64,000 nt of DNA from Magnetofaba australis IT-1 (GTDB lineage: Bacteria > Pseudomonadota > Magnetococcia > Magnetococcales > Magnetococcaceae): assembly GCF_002109495.1 (NCBI RefSeq), contig NZ_LVJN01000015.1:496001-560000 (forward strand). Direction: 5' to 3'. The translations under genes and the position numbers were made by a program. Positions 57,966-64,000 of this stretch are shown piece by piece (the first letter of the stretch is position 1; each line of letters starts with the position of its first letter). The notes under the pieces are model-generated. The model did no database searches, was not told the DNA's origin, and saw only the letters and a program-made list of their open reading frames with translations.

Positions 57966-58127
57966 CAATGTTTGCGTGATGCTGGTCGAGCTAGCGCTGA
58001 CTATTGGCCGCCGACTGGTCGGCGGCGGGGTCTGGGGTCTGCGACCCCAGCGGGGTGTGGGGCGGAGCCCCACGGTGTAGCTGTTGATCTTGGGAGCTCG
58101 AGGGCATAGCCCTCGATATCTTTCATT
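57966..58127 (+). repeat. Mosaic hairpin repeat, copy 7 (intact reference copy)
   Basis: A complete uninterrupted element: leader AATGTTTGCGTGAT, head GCGCTGACTATTGGCC, hairpins CCGCCGACTGGTCGGCGG, CTGGGGTCTGCGACCCCAG, GTGGGGCGGAGCCCCAC and CGAGGGCATAGCCCTCG, then the ATATCTTTC tail. It shows the pre-insertion arrangement at the point used by the IS elements (GCGGGGTGTGGGGCGG). Confidence 0.88.
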
Positions 58128-58170
58128 TTCCAAAACCCGAGCATGTCCGATTCTCAGTTTGACTTGCTAT

Positions 58171-58325
58171 AGCGCTGACTATTGGCCGCCGACTGGTCGG
58201 CGGCGGGGTCTGGGGGCCGCGCCCCCAGCGGCCACAGGCGAAGCCGTATCTCACAGCATGGGCGGAGCCCACGGTGTGGCTTTTGAATTTGGGAGTTTGA
58301 GGGCGGAGCCCTCGATATCTTTCAC
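58171..58325 (+). repeat. Mosaic hairpin repeat, copy 8
   Basis: Directly follows copy 7. Head GCGCTGACTATTGGCC, hairpins CCGCCGACTGGTCGGCGG, TGGGGGCCGCGCCCCCA, GTGGGC-type GGGCGGAGCCC and AGGGCGGAGCCCT, ending ATATCTTTC. It fills the gap between tonB and the zntB-like gene together with copy 7. Confidence 0.85.
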
Positions 58326-58349
58326 CCTCTCCAGAGATGTTTGAAGTGA

Positions 58350-59345
58350 CTATATCAAGCGGCTGCGGCGGAAGATGAACAGGCTGATTCCAGCCATGAT
58401 CATCAGGATTCCACACACCGCCCAGAACGCCCAGTGCACTTCGGTGCCGGGCAGGCCGCCGACATTGATGCCCAGCAGGCCGGTGAGAAAGCCCAGTGGC
58501 AGAAACACCCCGGTGACGATGGAGAGCAGGTACATGGCGCGGTTCATGCGTTCGGCGATCTGGTTGTTGAGCTCCTCGCGGATCAGCATGGCGCGGTCGC
58601 GATAGCCGTCCAGTTCGCCCAGAAACCGCCCCACCAGGTTCTCCACTTCACGAAACTCCCGCTGGTGGCGCTTGAGCAGCCAGGAGGGGCGCGATTTGGT
58701 CAACTCCTGCAGTGCGCGGCGCTGCGGCGTGAGGTGTTTGCGAAAGCCGATCAACTCACTGCGGATCTCCAGCAACGGCTCGCGAATGCCGCTATCATCG
58801 CCGCGCAACACCTGATTTTCAAACCGGTCCAGATCCTCCTCAATGCCGTCCAGCACCGGCTCCATGCGGTCGTGCAGCCGACCCAGCAGAGTGACCAGCA
58901 GATCGCCGATGGTGCGCGGCCCGCGCCCCACAAGTAGCGCCCGGGCCATGTCCCGCACCGAGCGCAGCGGCGCCGAGCGCACCGTCACCAGCCGCGTTCC
59001 GTCGCTCCACAGGTTGAGAATGGCCATGTCGTCCGTTTCGGCGCCACGATTGAAATTCATGCCGCGAAAGGTGGCCAGCAGCGCGCTCTCCTCTACCAGG
59101 CAGCGTGGTTGATTATCCATATCCCACAGCGCTTCGGCCATGAGCGGATCCAGGCGGCTCTCCTCATTGAGCCAGCGCCCGGTGCGCGGGTTGTCGGCGT
59201 GCAGATGCACCCACAGCAGCCCCATCTCCGGTTTCCACCCGGCGATCTGCTCCCAATCCATCTCCGTAGCGCCGCCGCGTCCATCCAGCAGCAGGGCGTG
59301 AATCAGGCTGACGTCTTCCGGTGGCGTGGGGGTCTCTTCGGTCAT
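58350..59345 (-). CDS. zntB: ZntB-like CorA-family divalent cation transporter
   Basis: 331 residues from the ATG at 59345; the frame stays open upstream through a mosaic repeat but without homology. A large N-terminal cytoplasmic domain with long helices (LVTLLGRLHDRMEPVLDGIEEDLDRFE) precedes two C-terminal membrane helices. The CorA-family signature between them is GIN (LTGLLGINVGGLPG), rather than GMN, which is characteristic of ZntB zinc transporters. The C-terminus is basic (IFRRSRLI). It forms homopentamers that move Zn2+ or related ions across the inner membrane. Convergent with tonB across repeats 7 and 8. Confidence 0.9.
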   Translation of the reverse strand: MTEETPTPPEDVSLIHALLLDGRGGATEMDWEQIAGWKPEMGLLWVHLHADNPRTGRWLNEESRLDPLMAEALWDMDNQPRCLVEESALLATFRGMNFNRGAETDDMAILNLWSDGTRLVTVRSAPLRSVRDMARALLVGRGPRTIGDLLVTLLGRLHDRMEPVLDGIEEDLDRFENQVLRGDDSGIREPLLEIRSELIGFRKHLTPQRRALQELTKSRPSWLLKRHQREFREVENLVGRFLGELDGYRDRAMLIREELNNQIAERMNRAMYLLSIVTGVFLPLGFLTGLLGINVGGLPGTEVHWAFWAVCGILMIMAGISLFIFRRSRLI

Positions 59346-59390
59346 GGCGCGTCTCTGAATGGTTTTGCTGCGGGCGCTTCTGTCAGTTCG

Positions 59391-59503
59391 AGGGGGAAGA
59401 TTCAAGAGACTGGGGCTTCGCCCCAGACCCCACAAGGGCGCCGCCCTTGACCCGCCAGGGCTTTGCCCTGGACCCACCAGGGGAATGATTCCCCTGGACC
59501 CCC
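59391..59503 (-). repeat. Mosaic hairpin repeat, copy 9 (minus orientation)
   Basis: Hairpins CTGGGGCTTCGCCCCAG, CAAGGGCGCCGCCCTTG, CCAGGGCTTTGCCCTGG and CCAGGGGAATGATTCCCCTGG. The tail (AAGAGAC) is at the left, so it runs minus, directly upstream of the zntB-like gene. Confidence 0.85.
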
Positions 59504-59745
59504 GTTGGTTTGCTCCGCGCCAGCATGCGGATTGCGTGCGTGTTAAGCTTGATTCTACCTGGCGGCGAGTCGTCAGCTTATACAGTATATTCTGCAGATT
59601 ACTCCTTCGTCTCAACCATCTGGCGCTATTTTTCGCTTCCCTTTTTGCCGCGCATGGCGTAAATCCTCTCATCCGCACATATTTCGCCGTTATTGAAATC
59701 GGTCGGACGCCGTACAGGTCTCCTCACTTTATCAGGAGGATGCGC
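59504..59745. other. Intergenic region upstream of the oxygenase gene
   Basis: No gene is seen. AT-richer than its surroundings, with TTATACAGTATATTCTG near 59578 as a possible promoter or operator dyad. AGGAGG at 59734-59739 is a strong ribosome site that decides the next start. Confidence 0.4.
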
Positions 59746-60414
59746 ATGAGAGCGTGCGCTGACGTCTGGACCGATTCCGCCATTGAGGCCGCTCAACGGG
59801 CGCTGATCGCCGAGCAGTTGGCCACCCAAGGCTATTGCGTCATCCCCAACTATCTGGATCTGGCCGCGCAGCAGGCGCTGCTGGCCGAGGCGCTGGCGGC
59901 CCAGGCGGGCGGACTGTTCCGCCCCGGCGCGGTGGGCCATGGTCAAAACCGCCAGGTGGAGAGCGAAATCCGCAGCATGCAACTGCTGTGGCTGGATGCG
60001 CAGTTCCCGGCCCAGGCCGCCTATCTGGCGCGCATGGGGCTGCTGATGACGGATCTGAATCGGCGTCTGTTCCTAGGCTTGCGCAGTTGCGAGGCGTTTT
60101 TTGCGTTGTATGAGCCGGGCGACTTCTATCGCCGTCACTGCGATAACTTCCTCGACGCCTCGCCGCGCAAGGTGACGGCAGTGCTCTACCTCAACGCCGA
60201 CTGGCAAGCCGACGATGGCGGCGAGTTGAGCCTGTTCGATGGCGATGGCGCGACGCCTATTGCGCGCATCCTGCCCCAAGCGGGGACGTTAGCCTGCTTC
60301 CTCAGTCGCGATTTTCCCCACGAAGTGTGCGTCACCAATCGCCAGCGCATCGCCATTCCTACCTGGTTGCGCAATGACGATCCGACGATCCCCCTGCCGC
60401 CTGACGTCCTCTGA
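59746..60414 (+). CDS. SM-20/PHD-like 2OG-Fe(II) oxygenase
   Basis: 222 residues from the ATG at 59746, six bases after AGGAGG (59740 also possible). Double-stranded beta-helix features are visible: FALYEPGDFYRRHCDNF gives the iron ligands His and Asp (HCD), VTAVLYLNADWQADDGGEL, and FLSRDFPHEV gives the distal His, with a following RIAIPTWLR arginine for 2-oxoglutarate. This is the prolyl-4-hydroxylase/SM-20 pattern. Bacterial members hydroxylate proteins or small molecules. Substrate unknown; ends 6 bp from the convergent GNAT gene. Confidence 0.85.
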   Translation: MRACADVWTDSAIEAAQRALIAEQLATQGYCVIPNYLDLAAQQALLAEALAAQAGGLFRPGAVGHGQNRQVESEIRSMQLLWLDAQFPAQAAYLARMGLLMTDLNRRLFLGLRSCEAFFALYEPGDFYRRHCDNFLDASPRKVTAVLYLNADWQADDGGELSLFDGDGATPIARILPQAGTLACFLSRDFPHEVCVTNRQRIAIPTWLRNDDPTIPLPPDVL

Positions 60415-60420
60415 CGCGGA

Positions 60421-60921
60421 TTACCCGACGGGGAGCGCGCGGCGCAGCTGAATCAGCGCCACGCGCTGGCCCTGATGGTCGACGCGCTCTTCGATGGCGT
60501 AGGGTTCAAACCCCATGCCCGCATACAGCAGCAGGGCCGAGACGTTGTGGTTGAAACAGGCCACGGTGACCTCCCGCGCAGCGTAACGGGAGATCGCCAG
60601 ATCCACCATGCGGTTAATCAGATAACGCCCCACGCCCTGGCCGCGCGCTGCAGGGGCGATGATGACGTTGCCGATGGCGCAGCGACCGCCCTGAGCCCAC
60701 TGGTAGAAGTTGGCGTAGCCGACCACTTGACCGCGCAACTCGACAACGGTGGCGTCGGCGCGCTGATCCATGGCGCGCTGCAACTGCTCAGGGGTGAGCG
60801 GAAAGGTCGCCTTGGGAAACAGAAAGAACAGCTCTTCAGCGCTCTGGGGAAAGCCGCAGATGGTGGCAAGGTCTGCAGAAGTCGCCGGGCGATGGCTCAA
60901 GGAGAGGGACGACGTTTGCAT
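60421..60921 (-). CDS. GNAT-family N-acetyltransferase
   Basis: 166 residues. Typical RimI-like layout: RPATSADLATICGFPQSAEELFFLFP at the start, VVELRGQVVGYANFY, then the acetyl-CoA motif GNVIIAPAARGQGVGRYLI, and VACFNHNVSALLLYAGMGFEP near the end. It transfers an acetyl group from acetyl-CoA to an amine of unknown identity in the cytoplasm. It starts 25 bp after the stop of the coiled-coil gene on the same strand. Confidence 0.9.
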   Translation of the reverse strand: MQTSSLSLSHRPATSADLATICGFPQSAEELFFLFPKATFPLTPEQLQRAMDQRADATVVELRGQVVGYANFYQWAQGGRCAIGNVIIAPAARGQGVGRYLINRMVDLAISRYAAREVTVACFNHNVSALLLYAGMGFEPYAIEERVDHQGQRVALIQLRRALPVG

Positions 60922-60946
60922 GGCGTGAAACGGAGGCGTCGCGATC

Positions 60947-62467
60947 TTAATGTTGCTGCTTGAGGCGGTTCATGATGCGGCGGCCTTCGTCGCGCAGGGC
61001 GCCTTGGGGATCGCGGATGTCATACTGCAGCGCCAGTTGCCGGGCGCGATTGAGATAGTGGCGGGATTTGCGTAGCTTGCCCGCATTCAGGGCGCGGCGG
61101 CTCAAGGTCAGATAGCGTTTGACGATCTCTCGCAGCAGCAGTTGCGCCTCCTGGCGGATGTTGGCGTTCACCCCATACAGGGAGCGCGCCATCATGATGT
61201 AGTACTGCGCGCTGTCATCCAGCGGCGTGGTCAGGCGGTTATCCTCCAGCGCCTGTTTGGCCTGCTCCAGCAGACGGAATCCGCGCTCCACCGGATCGCC
61301 GATGTCGGCGGGAACCTCCGGCGCTTGCGCCAGCGCAGCGCGCAGCGCCTTGGAAGACGCGGGCATAGGGGCGGCCTGGGCTTGCGGCGCAGTGGCCGTG
61401 GCGTCGAAGGTGATGGCGCGCGGCGTCGGCGTGGGGTGGGGCTCAGGCGCCGCGGCGTCCATCAACGGCGCTGGGTGTGGCGTCTGACCCACCTTCAGCG
61501 GCGCAGCGGTCGGGCGTCCACTGGGGGGTGGCGCGTCAGGTTCCGGGCCCAGTCCATCCTCAGGCGGCGTGGCGCCATTGAGATCGGCCAGCGCCGATTC
61601 GCTCAGAGGCTCGGACTCTGTATTCCCCCCGTTGTCCATCGTTGTGTCGGTTTGCCGGGCGTCGGCGCCGATGAGGCGCCCATGCACCAGGGCGCGAATG
61701 CGGTGAAAATAGAAGCTGGCGCCGATAAAACCGTCGTCCAGGGAGTCGAATTCGGTCACTTCGGCAGCGCTCTGCTGCGCGATCTGGTCGGCGGTCATCC
61801 GCCCAGCCAACGCCTGCAGGGCGCTCTTGCGCAGGGCGGCAAGCCCTTGCTCGCGGGCGACCCGTTTGGCGTCCGCCAGGGCGTCGCGTTTGCACTGCTC
61901 AATGCCTTGGGGTCCGCACTCGGCCTCGCCGCGCGCCTCCACTGAGCGGGTCTTCTCCAACTCCGTGCGTAGGGTTTGCCGCAGATGCGCCTGCGCCTGC
62001 GCAGCCTGCTTGCGCCATGCGCTCTCCAGCGGCGCCAACAGCGACTTTTGTGACGCAGCGGCGGTTTGCGCCTGCTCCAACTGCGTCTCTTGCCGGGCAA
62101 TCTCCTCGCGGCGGGCGTCCAGCGCCTTTTGCGCCGCCTCCAACGCCGTGCGTTCGGCATCCAGCGTCAATGCGGGGTCATCCAGCAGACGCTCCTGTTG
62201 CACCGCCAACGCCTCCTGCGCCTCGGCGACGCGCTTGATCAGCGCGCTCTCCTGGGCGCGGCTGTCGGCCAACGCTGTGCGCAATGTTTGCACCTGCGCC
62301 TGGGCCTGTTCGGAGGCCGAACGCGCGGCGTGCAACTGCTGCTGATTTTTCTGCTCAGGGGTCGCCGATTGCGCCTGCGCCGCAAGCGGCGTCAGCGCGC
62401 ACAGCGTCAGCAGAGCGCGCCGCAAACGGCGCGCCCCTTTCACTTGGCGGCGACCCGGCGCGATCAC
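60947..62467 (-). CDS. Periplasmic coiled-coil protein of unknown function
   Basis: 506 residues from a GTG that overlaps the lon stop (62464-62467), indicating coupling. A signal peptide is present (LRRALLTLCALTPLAAQA). Residues about 35-165 are a long heptad-rich coiled coil, followed by a segment (CKRDALADAKRVAREQGLAALRKSALQALAG) like the start of FlgT/LPP20-type envelope domains. A Pro-rich linker comes next, then a helical C-terminus (LTLSRRALNAGKLRKSRHYL) resembling the linker repeats of the 50-51 kb kinase. It may connect to the same envelope system, but no family is recognised. Confidence 0.7.
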   Translation of the reverse strand: MIAPGRRQVKGARRLRRALLTLCALTPLAAQAQSATPEQKNQQQLHAARSASEQAQAQVQTLRTALADSRAQESALIKRVAEAQEALAVQQERLLDDPALTLDAERTALEAAQKALDARREEIARQETQLEQAQTAAASQKSLLAPLESAWRKQAAQAQAHLRQTLRTELEKTRSVEARGEAECGPQGIEQCKRDALADAKRVAREQGLAALRKSALQALAGRMTADQIAQQSAAEVTEFDSLDDGFIGASFYFHRIRALVHGRLIGADARQTDTTMDNGGNTESEPLSESALADLNGATPPEDGLGPEPDAPPPSGRPTAAPLKVGQTPHPAPLMDAAAPEPHPTPTPRAITFDATATAPQAQAAPMPASSKALRAALAQAPEVPADIGDPVERGFRLLEQAKQALEDNRLTTPLDDSAQYYIMMARSLYGVNANIRQEAQLLLREIVKRYLTLSRRALNAGKLRKSRHYLNRARQLALQYDIRDPQGALRDEGRRIMNRLKQQH

Positions 62468-64000
62468 CCGAACACCAGTTTGGCCACTTCCGGGTAGCGC
62501 CGCACAAAGTGCGCGGTGATCCCTTCGGTGATGTGGTCCGGCACCTCCTCATAATCCTTGCGACACGCCTCGGGCAGAATCAATTCGCGAATGCCCACCC
62601 GCCGCGCGGCGATCACCTTTTCGCGGATGCCGCCCACCGCCAGCACCTGGCCGGTGAGGGTGATCTCGCCGGTCATGGCCAGACGGCGCGGAATCGGCTG
62701 ATTGCGCGCCAGCGACAGCAGCGCGGTGGTCAGGGTGATGCCCGCCGAGGGGCCATCCTTGGGCGTGGCGCCTTCGGGCACGTGCAGGTGCAGGGTGCCG
62801 CCCAGGCGGTTGCAGTCGCCGCCCAGTTTGGCGCACTGCGACTGCGCGTAGCTGAAGGCGATGCGCGCCGACTCCTTCATCACATCGCCCAACTGGCCGG
62901 TGACGATCATGCCGCCCTTGTCATCACTGACACGCGCCGCCTCCACGTCCAGGGTGGCGCCGCCCAGGGAGGTCCACGCCAGCCCGGTGACGATGCCCAC
63001 CCCCTTCATGGGCTTCTCATCGCGGAAGTCCGGTTTGCCGAGGAAATCCTCCAGATCGCCGTGGCCCACTTTGATGGGGCGTTGGGCGTCGTCGAGAATC
63101 TTCACCGCCGTTTTGCGGGCGATGGCGCCGATCTTCTGCTCCAGGCGTCGCACCCCGGCTTCGCGGGCGTAGCCCTCGACGATGGCGCGGAAGGCGCCGT
63201 TGCTGATGCGCAGATCGTCCTTGGTCAGACCGTTCTTCTCCAACTGCTTGGGCAGCAGGTGGTTGCGCGCGATCTTCACCTTCTCGGCGGCGATGTAGCC
63301 GGATAGACGAATGATCTCCATGCGGTCCAGCAGCGGACGCGGGATGGTGTCCAACTGGTTGGCGGTGCAGATGAACAGCACCTTGGACAGATCGAAGCGC
63401 ACATCCAGGTAGTGGTCGAGGAACTCGGTGTTCTGCTCCGGGTCCAGCACCTCCAGCAGCGCCGAGGCGGGGTCGCCGTGGTAGCTGGCGCCGATCTTGT
63501 CCACCTCGTCGAGCATGATGATGGGGTTGCAGTATTTGGTGTGGCGGATCGCCTGCACGAACTTGCCGGGCATCGCCCCCACGTAGGTGCGGCGGTGGCC
63601 CTTGATCTCCGCTTCGTCGCGCATGCCGCCCACCGAGAAGCGGTAGAATTCCCGCCCCACCGCGCGCGCCACCGAGCGGCCAATGGAGGTTTTGCCCACC
63701 CCTGGCGGGCCCACCAGCAGAATGATGGAACCGCCGATCTCCCCCTTGAGCTTGCCTACGGCGAGGAACTCCAGAATGCGCTCCTTCACATCCTCCAGGC
63801 CGTCGTGGTCCTGGTTGAGGATTTTGCGCGCGCGCTTGATGTCCAGCTTGTCGTTGGAGTGCACACCCCACGGCAGGCCGGTGAGCCAATCCACATAGTT
63901 GCGCGTCACCCCATACTCCGACGAGCCGGGCTCCAGCATGGAGAGTTTGTCCAGCTCCTCGTTGATGCGCTCTTCGGCCTCCTTGGAGAGGGTGAGCTGC
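62464..64000 (-). CDS. lon: ATP-dependent Lon protease, N-terminus beyond window
   Basis: 512 residues visible; the frame is open to the right edge, so the LAN and first linker domains are missing. AAA+ ATPase: Walker A GPPGVGKTS, Walker B IIMLDEVDK, sensor TYVGAMPG. The Lon-specific protease domain carries the catalytic Ser in DGPSAGIT and the Lys in GGIREKVIAARR. The order and spacing (DWLTGLPWG through FVRRYPEVAKL) are those of housekeeping LonA. It degrades damaged and regulatory proteins in the cytoplasm. It is followed by the overlapping coiled-coil gene. Confidence 0.96.
   Translation of the reverse strand, partial: QLTLSKEAEERINEELDKLSMLEPGSSEYGVTRNYVDWLTGLPWGVHSNDKLDIKRARKILNQDHDGLEDVKERILEFLAVGKLKGEIGGSIILLVGPPGVGKTSIGRSVARAVGREFYRFSVGGMRDEAEIKGHRRTYVGAMPGKFVQAIRHTKYCNPIIMLDEVDKIGASYHGDPASALLEVLDPEQNTEFLDHYLDVRFDLSKVLFICTANQLDTIPRPLLDRMEIIRLSGYIAAEKVKIARNHLLPKQLEKNGLTKDDLRISNGAFRAIVEGYAREAGVRRLEQKIGAIARKTAVKILDDAQRPIKVGHGDLEDFLGKPDFRDEKPMKGVGIVTGLAWTSLGGATLDVEAARVSDDKGGMIVTGQLGDVMKESARIAFSYAQSQCAKLGGDCNRLGGTLHLHVPEGATPKDGPSAGITLTTALLSLARNQPIPRRLAMTGEITLTGQVLAVGGIREKVIAARRVGIRELILPEACRKDYEEVPDHITEGITAHFVRRYPEVAKLVFG

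Noticed and set aside
57966-58325. Simple bidirectional terminators between tonB and zntB
   Set aside because: The hairpins are multiple, modular and shared with non-terminal positions elsewhere, and only the last is followed by a short T-rich ATATCTTTC. Termination may be a side effect but does not explain the structure.

Overview
The window is GC-rich, gene-dense bacterial chromosome with no rRNA, tRNA, prophage or CRISPR. The content points to a Gram-negative marine Pseudomonadota. It includes TonB/BtuB, outer-membrane siderophore-porin and lipoprotein genes, several c-type cytochromes, Fur-type iron control and a cobalamin riboswitch. The overall flavour resembles magnetotactic cocci (Magnetococcales), but that placement is an inference from gene content, not a computed phylogeny.

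Layout. 0-6.4 kb: a plus-strand surface-glycan/lipid modification cluster (FkbH-like HAD protein cut by the window start, membrane-anchored SGNH hydrolase, polysaccharide deacetylase, GNAT-like protein, hotdog-SDR fusion). 6.5-8 kb: an IS110-family element. 8.4-11.5 kb: an ABC-type binding protein and a hybrid histidine kinase. 11.5-24.2 kb: an iron block with fbpABC on the minus strand. Divergent to it, on the plus strand, run hemP, an LbtU-type siderophore porin, two imelysins, a DUF1111 di-haem protein, a DUF1513 protein and a cytochrome c peroxidase. Divergent promoters with Fur-like boxes lie between the two halves.

24-39.6 kb is the most unusual part: a dispersed PspA-type envelope locus. 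It contains PspA/YjfJ, YjfI (DUF2170), YjfL-like DUF350, DUF4178, a membrane-fused spermidine synthase, a SpeD-like protein with an altered active-site motif, an M50-type metalloprotease, a CsgG-like lipoprotein and two small cytochromes c. It also has three tandem paralogous membrane proteins that share a C-terminal tail motif with a fourth, unrelated-looking membrane protein. 39.7-41.2 kb: a second copy of the same IS, inverted.

41.3-53.7 kb: a minus-strand envelope operon (zinc-ribbon M48 protease, cytochrome c5-like protein, MltC-like transglycosylase, LPP20-like protein, lipoprotein, FlgT-like protein). Facing away from it is a 993-residue Ser/Thr kinase fused to CsgG-like and formylglycine-generating-enzyme-like domains, followed by two paralogous membrane proteins. 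53.9-57.9 kb: cobalamin riboswitch, btuB, a small polytopic membrane protein and tonB. 58.3-64 kb: ZntB-like transporter, 2OG-Fe(II) oxygenase, GNAT, a coiled-coil periplasmic protein and lon (cut by the window end).

Nine copies of a mosaic intergenic repeat built from 15-21-bp perfect hairpins are scattered through the window. Both IS copies sit at the same point of this repeat and in the same orientation relative to it. Each IS is 1437 bp with subterminal inverted repeats and a roughly 300-bp non-coding 3' end that appears identical between copies. This is the arrangement expected for an RNA-guided IS1111-type element.
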